Below are positions 7,430 to 15,868 of a stretch of DNA of 25,450 nucleotides, piece by piece. The notes under the pieces were generated by a model, which was not told where the DNA came from, ran no database searches, and saw only the letters and a list, made by a program, of their open reading frames with translations. Each line of letters opens with the position of its first letter. The stretch's first letter is position 1. A program made the position numbers and the translations under genes. Source of the stretch: Pseudomonas sp. (lineage in GTDB: Bacteria > Pseudomonadota > Gammaproteobacteria > Pseudomonadales > Pseudomonadaceae). The stretch covers positions 1 to 25,450 of the forward strand of contig JAURXE010000019.1 in the NCBI GenBank assembly GCA_030654635.1, given 5' to 3'.

Positions 7430-8811
7430 GCCACAGGCCACTCAACCCGCACCAGTAAGCCGCTGGGCTGCGCCTGATGCAGGCTGATACGGGCCTGATG
7501 GGCGCGGCAAATCTCACCGACAATTGCCAACCCAAGACCAGCCCCCGAGCCCTTTGCGGCGCGCCGATAGAACCGCGCAAACACCGCCTCATGCTCCTCA
7601 GCGGGAATCCCTTCACCGTCGTCCTGCACCTCCAGCACGGCCGGGGCCAACACTCGCAAAGTCACATTCCCACCCGCTGGCGTATGGGCCAAGGCGTTAT
7701 CCAACAGGTTGCACAGCAGCTCATTCAGCAAGGTCGGCTCACCACTGATCCACACCGGTTGCTCGGCCTCCAAGGCCAATGCAATGCCGCGCGCATGGGC
7801 CAGCGGCGCCAGGGCCAGGCCCAACTCCCGCGCCAACTGACTGAGGTCAAGTAACTCAGCCCCGCCCTCGGCTATCGCCCTCGCACCGCTCTCGATACGG
7901 GCCAGGGAAAGCAACTGATTGGCCAGCTGGGTGAGTTTGTCGGTATGGCCTGCGGCTGCCTCCAGGGTGCTGCGCCAGATCAGCGGGTCCTGGCTGCGCA
8001 AGCCCAATTCAACCCGGGCTTTAAGCGCGGCCAATGGGGTACGCAACTCATGGGCCGCATCGGCGATAAAGGCCGACTGGCGTTCAAACAATCCATGCAG
8101 GCGGGTATTGAACTGATTAAGGGCCATGATCAGCGGACGCAATTCGCGCGGCATGCCGTCTTCGGGCAGCGGCTGTAAATCCTCGCTGCTGCGACTGGCC
8201 ACGCTGCGGCGCAGCTCATCCAGTGGCCGCAACGCCGCGCTCACAGCCAGCCACACCAACAGCAACGCGCTGCCGGCCAGCAAGCCGATACGCAACAAAG
8301 TACCCAGTAATAACTCTCGAGCCATGCGCTCGCGCGCACCCTGGGTTTCCGCCACGCGAATCTCGGCGATGCCATTGACTCCAGGCTCACTCACCGGCTG
8401 CAACAGACTGACAAGCCGCACGCCCTGAGCGCGGTACTCGGCATCATAAAATCGCGCCAGCGCTGGGTAATCATCGGTACGGGAAGTGCCCGGCGGTGCG
8501 CCAGGCAAATTCTCATAACCCGACACCAAGGCGCCCTGCAGGTCGGTGACCTGGTAGTAGATGCGTCCGGCACTGTCGTAGGCAAAGGTATCCAGGGCCA
8601 CATAAGGTACATTGGCCTTAAGCCGCCCTCCCTCGGTATACAGGCCGGCGGCAATCGCCCGCGCCGAGGCCAACAGCGTGCGGTCGTAGGCGGTGTCCGC
8701 GGCGTGCCGTGCACTCCAGTAAGCGCTCCAGCTACTGAGCAGTAACAACAGCGTCAGCAATCCGGCCAACCGCAGCAGCAGGCGCCCACGCAAGCTGCCC
8801 GGCTTAGTCAT
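7420..8811 (-). CDS. tctE: TctE-like sensor histidine kinase
   Basis: A 463-residue inner-membrane histidine kinase. Transmembrane segments at about residues 11-32 and 168-191 flank a periplasmic sensor domain of roughly 135 residues of the kind found in TctE-type kinases, followed by a HAMP-like linker. The H-box FIADAAHELRTPL has its phospho-accepting histidine at residue 254. An N-box (LCNLLDNALAH, about 367-376) and G boxes DDGEGIP (397-403) and GAGLGL (423-428) follow, so the kinase looks catalytically complete. The ATG at 8811 overlaps the response regulator stop by 8 bases; a TTG four codons earlier is less likely. Its divergent neighbours encode tricarboxylate uptake, so citrate-like ligands are the expected signal. 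Confidence 0.9.
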   Translation of the reverse strand: MTKPGSLRGRLLLRLAGLLTLLLLLSSWSAYWSARHAADTAYDRTLLASARAIAAGLYTEGGRLKANVPYVALDTFAYDSAGRIYYQVTDLQGALVSGYENLPGAPPGTSRTDDYPALARFYDAEYRAQGVRLVSLLQPVSEPGVNGIAEIRVAETQGARERMARELLLGTLLRIGLLAGSALLLVWLAVSAALRPLDELRRSVASRSSEDLQPLPEDGMPRELRPLIMALNQFNTRLHGLFERQSAFIADAAHELRTPLAALKARVELGLRSQDPLIWRSTLEAAAGHTDKLTQLANQLLSLARIESGARAIAEGGAELLDLSQLARELGLALAPLAHARGIALALEAEQPVWISGEPTLLNELLCNLLDNALAHTPAGGNVTLRVLAPAVLEVQDDGEGIPAEEHEAVFARFYRRAAKGSGAGLGLAIVGEICRAHQARISLHQAQPSGLLVRVEWPVAPA

Positions 8812-9475
8812 TGAGCGCTTCAAGCAGATAACCCAAACCGCGAAAGGTCACGATGCGCACGGCGCTGCCTTCGAGCTTCTTGCGCAACCGGTGGATGTAA
8901 ATCTCGATCGCGTCGCTGCTGGCATCCTCATCCAGGCCAAACACCTGGGCAGCCAACTGTTCTTTACTCATCACCCGTCCGGGCCGAGCAATCAGCGCCT
9001 CTAACACCGCCTGCTCGCGGGAGGTCAAGTTCAGGTGCCCGGCCCTTATGCTGAAGCGCCGGGTAGCCAAGTCGTAGGTCAATTCACCGCAGCGCTGCAG
9101 CTGCTCACCGGCCAACACACTGCGGCGCAATAATGCTTTGACCCGCGCTTCAAGCTCGGTCAATTCGAAAGGTTTGGCCAGGTAATCGTCGGCGCCCAAG
9201 TTCAGCCCGTGCACCCGATCCTTGACCTCGCTGCGGGCGGTCAGCATCAGCACCGGCAGCGTTTTTCCGCGTTCGCGCAAGCGCGCCAACACCGCAAAAC
9301 CGTCCAGCCGGGGCAGGCCAATATCAAGGATGGCCAAAGCGTAGTCTTCACAGCTCAAAGCCAGGTCGGCGGCAATCCCATCATGCAGTACATCCACCGT
9401 CCAGCCAGCGCTCCTCAGCGCCTGGGCCACACTGGCGGCCAACTGCGGATGATCTTCGACCAGCAGAATTCGCAT
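8804..9475 (-). CDS. tctD: TctD-like OmpR-family response regulator
   Basis: A 223-residue response regulator. The receiver domain (1-115) has the acidic pocket in VEDH, the phospho-accepting Asp51 (LDIGLP), Thr79 and Lys101 (KPFEL). The C-terminal OmpR/PhoB-type winged helix spans about 125-220 and ends RIVTFRGLGYLLE. The start is ATG at 9475, giving the canonical MRILLVEDH N terminus and preceded by GGTGGG; an ATG five codons upstream is possible but unusual for the family. It is co-translated with the kinase gene (8-base overlap) and divergent from the porin-tctCBA operon, which it most likely activates when citrate or related acids are present. Confidence 0.92.
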   Translation of the reverse strand: MRILLVEDHPQLAASVAQALRSAGWTVDVLHDGIAADLALSCEDYALAILDIGLPRLDGFAVLARLRERGKTLPVLMLTARSEVKDRVHGLNLGADDYLAKPFELTELEARVKALLRRSVLAGEQLQRCGELTYDLATRRFSIRAGHLNLTSREQAVLEALIARPGRVMSKEQLAAQVFGLDEDASSDAIEIYIHRLRKKLEGSAVRIVTFRGLGYLLEALND

Positions 9476-9529
9476 CGACACCCACCCCATTTACAGACAC
9501 AGCCCCTACCGGCGCCATTCAGAGTCGGG

Positions 9530-9557
9530 AGTGTACAGCCCAGATCAAGGCTGTGAA
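9530..9557 (-). promoter_or_regulatory. Possible promoter for tctDE
   Basis: On the minus strand TTCACA (9557-9552), 16 bases, TACACT (9535-9530), i.e. five and four consensus matches, located 54 bases upstream of the tctD start. It is plausible but not strong. Confidence 0.4.
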
Positions 9558-9590
9558 GTGGGCAAATGTTGGCCTGCACAAATCGACAAG

Positions 9591-9622
9591 AAACTTTCAG
9601 GCTGAAAGCTTGGCGAAAGTTT
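9591..9622 (+). promoter_or_regulatory. Candidate TctD operator (dyad plus direct repeat)
   Basis: CTTTCAG (9594-9600) and CTGAAAG (9602-9608) form a perfect 7-bp dyad, and GAAAG recurs 11 bases later (9604-9608 and 9615-9619). OmpR-family regulators typically bind repeats about one helical turn apart, and this block sits in the middle of the tctD-opdH divergent region. Binding by TctD is inferred. Confidence 0.45.
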
Positions 9623-9693
9623 GACCCCCTAGGATCGCTGGCTGGTGGCTCGATCCACCAACCTGAACGGTTCGCACAGTGGCGTGTGACCGT

Positions 9694-9707
9694 AACAAAA
9701 ATAACAA
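9694..9707 (+). promoter_or_regulatory. Hfq/Crc catabolite-activity motif in the porin leader
   Basis: AACAAAAATAACAA contains two overlapping AAnAAnAA motifs (9694-9701 and 9700-9707), ending one base before the ribosome binding site TGGAGA of the porin gene. In Pseudomonas the Hfq-Crc complex binds such A-rich sequences at translation starts and blocks translation during catabolite repression. Confidence 0.6.
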
Positions 9708-9720
9708 TGGAGACCACACG

Positions 9721-10986
9721 ATGCCGACTGCATCACGCCAGGCCTATGTGCCCGCGTACCCGCTTAGCCTGGCCATTACGGCGGCTCTGCTTGCCCCTGT
9801 CGTCCAGGCTGATTTTATTGCCGACAGCAAGGCCGACCTGATCACCACCAATATGTATTTGAACCGTGACTTTCGTGAAGGCAGCGGCCAGAGCAAACGC
9901 GAAGAATGGGGCCAAGGTTTTCTCCTTGACCTGCAATCGGGCTTTACCGAAGGCACCCTCGGGGTCGGCATTGATGCCTTGGGCATGGTCGGGGTCAAGC
10001 TTGACTCGGGCGCTGGCCGCACCGGCACCGATCTACTGCCCGTACAGGATGACGGCGGCACCCCCGACCAGTACGGCCGCCTTGGACTGACCGGCAAGCT
10101 CAAACTGTCCAACAGCGAATTGCGCTACGGCTCGCAGATTCCCGAGCTACCGGTGGTTAAGGCCAGCGACAGCCGCCTACTGCCACAGGTATTTGAAGGT
10201 GGCCTGCTGACCTCCAGCGAACTTAGCGACCTGACCTTCACCGGTGGGCGCCTGAACAAGGTGATTGACCGCGCCTCGACCAACGCCGAAGACCTGCAAC
10301 TCAACAGCAAGAACAAACGCTATGCCAGCGGTGTGCGCGCCGACCACCTTGACCTGGCCGGCCTCGACTACCAGTTCGCCGAGGGCCTGAGCGGACGCTA
10401 CTTCCATGCCGACCTAGACGATATCTATCGGCAGAACTTCTTCAACCTGCTGGCCAGTCAGCCATTGGCCGGCGGCACCCTGTCCGCCGACCTGCGCTTG
10501 ATGCTCAGTGACGACAGTGGCGCGGCCAACGCCGGGAAAATCGACAACCGCGCCCTTAACGCCATGTTCAGTTACGCCATCGACAGCCACAAGCTGAGCC
10601 TCGCCTATCAGAAGATGAGCGGCGACACCGGCTACGCCTACATCGAGGGCAGCGATCCTTACTTGGTCAACTTCGTGCAGATCAACGATTTCGCCAACGC
10701 CAACGAACGCTCCTGGCAGGCTCGCTATGACTACAACTTCGCCAAGCTGGGCGTTCCAGGTCTGACCTTTCTGACCCGCTACGTGCACGGTGACGACGCC
10801 CAGATCAGCGCCAGCAATGACAGCGGCAGCGAGTGGGAGCGCGACATCGAAGTCAAATACGTGGTGCAAGGCGGCCCGTTGAAAAACGCCTACGTACGCC
10901 TGCGTAACGCCAGCTTTCGCTCCGACTTTGCTCGTAATGCCGATGAAAATCGGATCATCCTCGGCTACACCCTGGCTATTTGGTAA
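9721..10986 (+). CDS. opdH: OprD-family outer-membrane porin, OpdH-like
   Basis: A 421-residue outer-membrane beta-barrel of the OprD substrate-specific porin family. The ATG at 9721 is chosen because GGAGA lies seven bases before it and because residues 1-30 then form a signal peptide with cleavage after VQA; an upstream in-frame start would spoil this. The mature part has OprD-family features: an N-terminal strand (KADLITTNMYLNRDF), GPLKNAYVRLRNASFRSDF near the C terminus, and a final aromatic Trp as expected for Bam recognition. In P. aeruginosa OpdH sits beside tctCBA and admits tricarboxylates such as cis-aconitate, and its expression is controlled by TctDE. The same neighbourhood here supports that assignment. 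The gene for TctC follows after 29 bases. Confidence 0.88.
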   Translation: MPTASRQAYVPAYPLSLAITAALLAPVVQADFIADSKADLITTNMYLNRDFREGSGQSKREEWGQGFLLDLQSGFTEGTLGVGIDALGMVGVKLDSGAGRTGTDLLPVQDDGGTPDQYGRLGLTGKLKLSNSELRYGSQIPELPVVKASDSRLLPQVFEGGLLTSSELSDLTFTGGRLNKVIDRASTNAEDLQLNSKNKRYASGVRADHLDLAGLDYQFAEGLSGRYFHADLDDIYRQNFFNLLASQPLAGGTLSADLRLMLSDDSGAANAGKIDNRALNAMFSYAIDSHKLSLAYQKMSGDTGYAYIEGSDPYLVNFVQINDFANANERSWQARYDYNFAKLGVPGLTFLTRYVHGDDAQISASNDSGSEWERDIEVKYVVQGGPLKNAYVRLRNASFRSDFARNADENRIILGYTLAIW

Positions 10987-11015
10987 CCCACAATAAGATC
11001 TCAGAGGAAGTACCC

Positions 11016-11993
11016 ATGAAAACTGCCTTTACCCGTATCGCCCTCGCCACCGCCTGCCTGACCTTTGCCGGCGCACTGCTGGCCGGCGAACCGAAACGCC
11101 CGGAATGCATTGCCCCGGCCAAGCCCGGCGGTGGTTTCGACCTGACCTGCAAGCTGGCGCAAAGTGGCCTGAAAAACGCCGAATTGCTCAAGGCGCCGAT
11201 GCGCGTCAGCTACATGCCCGGTGGGGTTGGCGCCGTGGCCTACAACTCGGTGATTGCCCAGCGCGCCGACGACCCAGGCACCATAGTGGCGTTCTCCAGC
11301 GGCTCGTTGCTCAACCTCGCCCAGGGCAAGTTCGGCCGTTACGACGAAACTGCGGTGCGCTGGCTGGCGGCGATTGGCACCGACTACGGCGCCATCACTG
11401 TGCGGGCCGACTCGCCCTACCAAAATCTTGACCAGCTGATCCAGGCCTTGAAGAAGGACCCCACCAGCATCGTCTTCGGTGCCGGCGCGACCATCGGCGG
11501 CCAGGACTGGATGCAAACTGCGCTGATCGCCCGCGCAGCCGGAATCGACCCGAAGAACCTGCGCTATGTCGCCTTTGAAGGCGGCGGCGAAACCATTACC
11601 GCCATGCTCGGTGGCCATGTACAGGTCACCAGCAGTGGCCTGGGCGAAGTCACTCCGCAAATTGACGCGAACAAAATCCGTATCCTCGCCGTGCTGTCCG
11701 AGGAACGCCTGCCCGGCAAACTGGCCAACATCCCCACCGCCAAAGAGCAAGGCTATGACATCAGCTGGCCGGTAATCCGTGGTTTCTACGTCGGGCCGCA
11801 GGTCAGCGACGAGCAGTACAACTGGTGGAAACAGCAGTTCGACAGCCTGCTCACCAGCCCTGACTTTGCCAAGCTGCGCGAACAGCGCGATCTGCTGCCG
11901 CTGGCGCTCACGGGTGATGAACTCAAGAGCTTTGTCTTCAAGCAAGTCGAAGACTACAAAAAGCTGGCTGGCGAGTTTGGCCTGACGCAATAA
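11016..11993 (+). CDS. tctC: Tripartite tricarboxylate transporter substrate-binding protein TctC
   Basis: A 325-residue periplasmic binding protein of the TctC/Bug family. The ATG at 11016 has AGAGGAAG seven bases upstream; a signal peptide of about 23 residues ends near LLA. The family pattern PAKPGGGFDLTCKLAQ (around residues 32-47) and YMPGGVGAVAYN (residues 67-78) belong to the ligand loop that binds a carboxylate directly. TctC delivers citrate or a similar tricarboxylate to TctAB, which is driven by an ion gradient rather than ATP. It lies 29 bases after the porin and 105 bases before tctB; the larger gap holds a stem-loop. Confidence 0.92.
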   Translation: MKTAFTRIALATACLTFAGALLAGEPKRPECIAPAKPGGGFDLTCKLAQSGLKNAELLKAPMRVSYMPGGVGAVAYNSVIAQRADDPGTIVAFSSGSLLNLAQGKFGRYDETAVRWLAAIGTDYGAITVRADSPYQNLDQLIQALKKDPTSIVFGAGATIGGQDWMQTALIARAAGIDPKNLRYVAFEGGGETITAMLGGHVQVTSSGLGEVTPQIDANKIRILAVLSEERLPGKLANIPTAKEQGYDISWPVIRGFYVGPQVSDEQYNWWKQQFDSLLTSPDFAKLREQRDLLPLALTGDELKSFVFKQVEDYKKLAGEFGLTQ

Positions 11994-11997
11994 CCCC

Positions 11998-12061
11998 AAC
12001 CTTGCCAGGCTGGGTTATGCGCAGCGAGAGCCTATCGCCAGGCGCAATCCAGCCTAAGGTT
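11998..12061 (+). other. Stem-loop between tctC and tctB
   Basis: AACCTT-GCC-AGGCTGG (11998-12013) can pair with CCAGCCT-AAGGTT (12049-12061), giving a 13-bp stem with a three-base bulge and a 35-base loop. It lies right after the tctC stop inside an otherwise tight operon. Such structures commonly protect the upstream binding-protein message or reduce read-through to membrane-subunit genes. No T run follows, so it is not a standard terminator. Confidence 0.5.
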
Positions 12062-12098
12062 TTGCGGTCTTTGTGGCCGCCCGACTAGGTACTTCGCC

Positions 12099-12542
12099 AT
12101 GTATGTTCGCTTATTTTCCGCAGCCTGGCTGCTGCTGTGCATCGGCCTCGCTTTCGTTGCCTGGGGCTTCAAAGCACCCTTTTCCTACGACCCAGTGGGT
12201 CCACGCGCTTACCCCTTGCTGCTGCTCGCGCTGATGAGCGTGGCCGCGCTGTGGCTGCTATTCAAGCCTGGGGTGCTGTTGCAGCAGCTGCATTTGCCCA
12301 GCCTAAAACGCGCCGTGCTGTGCGTGCTCACTCTGCTGAGCTACGCCCTGTTATTTGAGCCACTGGGGTTTATTTTGAGCACGGCCCTGACGGTATTTCT
12401 GCTCGGCTTGCTGTTCACCGGCCGCATCCTGCCGTGTCTGATCAGCGGCGTGCTGATGGGTCTGCTGCTGTTTCTGCTGTTTGATTATTTACTCGACGTG
12501 CCGCTGCCACTGGGCCTGTTAGCCGCGTTTGTGGAGAGCTGA
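12099..12542 (+). CDS. tctB: Tripartite tricarboxylate transporter small membrane subunit TctB
   Basis: A 147-residue hydrophobic protein with four predicted membrane helices (about residues 5-23, 35-52, 68-105 as two helices, and 110-133). The topology and size are those of TctB, the small subunit that pairs with TctA. The family has little sequence conservation, so the call relies on topology and position between tctC and tctA. The start is ATG at 12099 with TAGGT upstream. The stop is one base before the tctA start, indicating coupled translation. Confidence 0.88.
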   Translation: MYVRLFSAAWLLLCIGLAFVAWGFKAPFSYDPVGPRAYPLLLLALMSVAALWLLFKPGVLLQQLHLPSLKRAVLCVLTLLSYALLFEPLGFILSTALTVFLLGLLFTGRILPCLISGVLMGLLLFLLFDYLLDVPLPLGLLAAFVES

Positions 12543-12543
12543 A

Positions 12544-14052
12544 ATGGACACCTTAAATTTTCTGCTGCAAGGTTTTGATGTCGCCACGCGACCGACCAAT
12601 ATGTTAACCGCCCTGTTCGGTGCCTTCGTCGGCACCATCGTCGGCATGCTGCCGGGGCTAGGCCCGATCAATGGCGTGGCATTGCTGCTACCACTGGCGT
12701 TCGCCCTCGGCTTGCCGCCGGAAACCGCATTGATACTACTGGCCGCGGTATACCTGGGCTGCGAATACGGCGGGCGAATTTCCGCGATCCTGCTGAACGT
12801 GCCCGGCGATGCGGCTGCAGTGATGACTACCCTCGACGGCTACCCCCTGGCCCGCCAAGGCAAAGCCGGCATCGCCCTCTCGCTATCGGCCGTCAGCTCC
12901 TTTATCGGCAGCCTCATCGCCACCTGCGGGGTAGTGTTGTTTGCCCCGCTGCTGGCGCAATGGGCGGTGGCCTTTGGACCGGCCGAATACTTTGTGCTGA
13001 TGATTTTCGCCATCGCCTGCTTGGGCGGCATGGTCGGCGACAAGCCGGTAAAAACCCTGATGGCAGCGCTGATCGGTTTGGCCCTGGCAACCGTCGGCGT
13101 GGACTCCACCACCGGCGTTTACCGCTTTACCTTCGACAGTGTCAGCCTCTCCGACGGCATTCAATTCATCATAGTGGTCATCGGATTCTTCAGCGTCAGT
13201 GAAATCCTGATCATGCTGGAAAACACCCACCGCGGACAAAAGGCCGTGAAAGCCAGCGGCCGTTTACTGTTCAACTTCAAGGAATTTTGTTTCAGCTTCT
13301 GGAGCATTATCCGCAGCTCCCTGGCCGGTTTCGTCATTGGCACCTTGCCGGGTGCCGGCGCAACTATCGCCAGCGCCATGACCTACATGACCGAGAAGCG
13401 CCTGGCCGGCACCGGCGGCAAATTCGGGGATGGCGATTTACGCGGCCTGGCCGCACCGGAAGCAGCCAACAACGCCTCGGCGTGCGGCTCGCTGATCCCC
13501 ATGCTAACCCTCGGCGTACCAGGTTCAGGCACCACCGCGGTGATGATCGGCGCGCTCAGTCTGTACAACATCACCCCCGGGCCACTGCTGTTTGAGCAGC
13601 AACCGGATGTGGTTTGGGGCCTGATTGCCTCACTGTTTATCTGCAACGTGATCTTGCTGGTCATCAACATTCCGATGGTCGGCCTGTTTGCCCGGATGCT
13701 CAGCGTGCCGAACTGGCTGCTGGTTCCGGCGATCAGTGTAATCAGCATGGTCGGCGTCTACGCCGTGCACAGCACCACCTTCGACCTAGTGCTGATGGTG
13801 GTGCTCGGGGTGTTCGGCTATCTGCTGCGCAAGCTGGATTTCCCACTGTCGGCAGTGATTCTCGGCTTCGTGCTGGGCGAGTTGATGGAAGATAATTTGC
13901 GCCGCGCCCTGTCTATCTCCGCCGGTGAGCTGAGTATTCTCTGGCACAGCCCGATCAGCCTCGGCCTGTGGGCGCTGACGGCGTTAATGCTGGGCTTACC
14001 AGGCATCCGCTGGTGGCGGGCACGCAACAGAGCGCCGCTGGTAAATGCCTAA
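12544..14052 (+). CDS. tctA: Tripartite tricarboxylate transporter large membrane subunit TctA
   Basis: A 502-residue integral membrane protein with about twelve helices. Family motifs are clear in both halves: GMLPGLGPINGVALLLPLAF and NVPGDAAAVMTTLDGYPLA near the N terminus, then GTLPGAGATIASAMTYMTEK and LGVPGSGTTAVMIGAL in the second repeat. The two Gly/Pro-rich PGxG loops are thought to form the transport site. The ATG at 12544 follows the tctB stop by one base and has GGAGAG upstream. The stop overlaps the next gene's start (ATGCCTAA), so the following permease gene is part of the operon. Confidence 0.95.
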   Translation: MDTLNFLLQGFDVATRPTNMLTALFGAFVGTIVGMLPGLGPINGVALLLPLAFALGLPPETALILLAAVYLGCEYGGRISAILLNVPGDAAAVMTTLDGYPLARQGKAGIALSLSAVSSFIGSLIATCGVVLFAPLLAQWAVAFGPAEYFVLMIFAIACLGGMVGDKPVKTLMAALIGLALATVGVDSTTGVYRFTFDSVSLSDGIQFIIVVIGFFSVSEILIMLENTHRGQKAVKASGRLLFNFKEFCFSFWSIIRSSLAGFVIGTLPGAGATIASAMTYMTEKRLAGTGGKFGDGDLRGLAAPEAANNASACGSLIPMLTLGVPGSGTTAVMIGALSLYNITPGPLLFEQQPDVVWGLIASLFICNVILLVINIPMVGLFARMLSVPNWLLVPAISVISMVGVYAVHSTTFDLVLMVVLGVFGYLLRKLDFPLSAVILGFVLGELMEDNLRRALSISAGELSILWHSPISLGLWALTALMLGLPGIRWWRARNRAPLVNA

Positions 14053-15079
14053 GCCAAATACAACCCTGGGCAGCTGGCGTGGCTACTGGGCCACGCCCCT
14101 GATCGGGCTGGCCGGCGGTTATCTGGCCAGCCTCAGCGGCTGGCCGCTGCCGTGGATCATAGGCTCGCTGCTGGCGGTCATCGCCGTGCGCTGTTGTGGC
14201 TGGCAAGTGAGCGAGCTACCGGGGGGCCGAAAAACCGGGCAATGGCTGGTCGCCAGCGCCATCGGCCTGCACTTCACCGGCGAGGTGCTCAGCGAACTGC
14301 TGAATAACCTCTCGGTGGTGATTGCCGGGGCCGTCGCCACCCTGCTGCTCAGCCTGATCGGGATCGCGCTGCTGCGCCACTCCGGGGTCGACCGCGCCAC
14401 CGCATTCTTTGCCAGCATGCCCGGCGGCGCCAGTGAGATGGTCAATCTGGCGCAACGTAATGATGCGCAAATCGCCCGGGTGGCGGCGGCGCACAGCCTG
14501 CGCTTGCTGCTGGTGGTATTGGTGATCCCACCGCTATTTACCTGGAGCTTGCCGCCCATCGCACCTCCACCACCGGCGCTGGTGAGCTGGCCATGGCTGG
14601 CCGGCTTGCTGCCGGCGGGGGCCCTGCTGGCACTGCTGTGGGGCAAGCTGCGCCAACCTAACCCTTGGATGCTCGCGCCCCTTAGCCTGTGCGCGATCGC
14701 CAGCGTCAGCTTCGACCTGCACCTGGGCTTGCCTCCAGGCGTTAGCCAAACCGGCCAATGGCTGATCGGCTGCGCCCTGGGCTGTCACTTTGACCGGGGC
14801 TTTTTTCGCAGTGCACCGGGTTTTCTCGCGCGCATATTGCTGTTCACCCTGCTGGCCATGCTCGGTGCCGGTTTGCTGGCCATAGGGCTGAGCTGGCTAA
14901 CCCTGCAAGACCCACAATCGCTGATGCTTGGCATGATGCCCGGCGGCATCACCGAACTATCCCTGACCGCCGAAGCACTGCACTTGTCGGTGGCCTTGGT
15001 AACCGCCTTGCAAGTGCTACGGCTGTTTCTGGTGATGTTTCTCGCCGAGCCGATCTTTCGCCTCTGGCAACGTCACTAA
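14045..15079 (+). CDS. AbrB-family membrane protein (putative permease, once called ammonia monooxygenase)
   Basis: A 344-residue membrane protein of the AbrB/DUF-type family often mislabelled ammonia monooxygenase. It has an internal duplication: the motif MPGG(A/I)(S/T)E(M/L) occurs near residue 125 and again near residue 300, and each half has about five helices (GYLASLSGWPLPWIIG-type motif in the first, FDLHLGLPPGVSQTGQWLIG in the second). It overlaps tctA by 8 bases and so is translationally coupled to the tricarboxylate transporter. The function is unknown; an E. coli relative AbrB was linked to aidB regulation, and transport of a related organic acid is plausible. The 3' end is 25 bases from convergent ung. 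Confidence 0.85.
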   Translation: MPKPNTTLGSWRGYWATPLIGLAGGYLASLSGWPLPWIIGSLLAVIAVRCCGWQVSELPGGRKTGQWLVASAIGLHFTGEVLSELLNNLSVVIAGAVATLLLSLIGIALLRHSGVDRATAFFASMPGGASEMVNLAQRNDAQIARVAAAHSLRLLLVVLVIPPLFTWSLPPIAPPPPALVSWPWLAGLLPAGALLALLWGKLRQPNPWMLAPLSLCAIASVSFDLHLGLPPGVSQTGQWLIGCALGCHFDRGFFRSAPGFLARILLFTLLAMLGAGLLAIGLSWLTLQDPQSLMLGMMPGGITELSLTAEALHLSVALVTALQVLRLFLVMFLAEPIFRLWQRH

Positions 15080-15104
15080 CGTCAGTATCAGACCAGCAAC
15101 ACCT

Positions 15105-15800
15105 TTAGGCCGCAGGCAAACGCCAATCGATGGCCGTCAGGCCGTTCTGCTGGAGAAATTTATTGGTGCGGCTGAAATGGCCGTTACCGATAAAGCCGCG
15201 ATAGGCCGACAAGGGCGACGGATGCACCGACTTCAGCACCAGATGCTTGCTGGCGTCGATGAGTTTCTCCTTGGTCTGCGCATGGGCGCCCCAGAGCAGA
15301 AACACCAGGTTTTCCTTGCTGGCGCTGGCCACTTCAATGACCCGATCGGTGAAATGCTGCCAACCGGCCTTGGCGTGGGAGCCGGCATCGGCCTGCTCCA
15401 CCGTCAGGGTGGTATTGAGCAACAGTACCCCCTGTTCGGCCCAATGCTGCAGGCAGCCGTGGGCGGCAATGTCGATATTCAGGTCGCGCTTGAGTTCTTT
15501 ATAGATATTCAACAACGACGGCGGCGTCGGTACCCCGGGCTGCACCGAAAAACACAGGCCGTGGGCTTGGCCGGGGCCGTGATAGGGGTCCTGACCGAGA
15601 ATCACCACCTTCAGCTGGCTAAGCGGCGTGAGGTTCAGGGCATTGAAAATCAGCGGCCCTGGCGGAAAAATCACCTTGCCGGCAGCCTTTTGCGTGCGCA
15701 AAAAATCCGCTAACTGGCGCATATAGGGCTGCTCAAACTCGTCCTGCAGAGCGGCCTTCCAGCCGGGTTCCAGCTTGATCCGATCCACCTCAGCGTTCAT
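15105..15800 (-). CDS. ung: Uracil-DNA glycosylase, family 1
   Basis: A 231-residue DNA repair enzyme that removes uracil arising from cytosine deamination or dUTP incorporation. The catalytic motif [13 protein letters not shown] places the water-activating Asp at residue 71, and [11 protein letters not shown] (His193) is the DNA-binding leucine loop; [10 protein letters not shown] is the uracil pocket strand. Length is typical. The ATG at 15800 has GAGG seven bases upstream and matches family N termini; an in-frame GTG four codons earlier is less likely. It is transcribed in the same direction as the AraC-type gene, with 68 bases between them. Confidence 0.97.
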   Translation of the reverse strand: MNAEVDRIKLEPGWKAALQDEFEQPYMRQLADFLRTQKAAGKVIFPPGPLIFNALNLTPLSQLKVVILGQDPYHGPGQAHGLCFSVQPGVPTPPSLLNIYKELKRDLNIDIAAHGCLQHWAEQGVLLLNTTLTVEQADAGSHAKAGWQHFTDRVIEVASASKENLVFLLWGAHAQTKEKLIDASKHLVLKSVHPSPLSAYRGFIGNGHFSRTNKFLQQNGLTAIDWRLPAA

Positions 15801-15868
15801 CGCCAACCTCACCGCCTATGCCCAAAGAAGGCCGCACGCTAGACAAGCGCCCCGGGCAAGTCAAGGTA

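Noticed and set aside
11001..11999. 332-codon open frame on the minus strand over tctC
   Set aside because: It mirrors tctC codon structure, has no ribosome binding site or recognisable domain, and is a GC-rich shadow frame.
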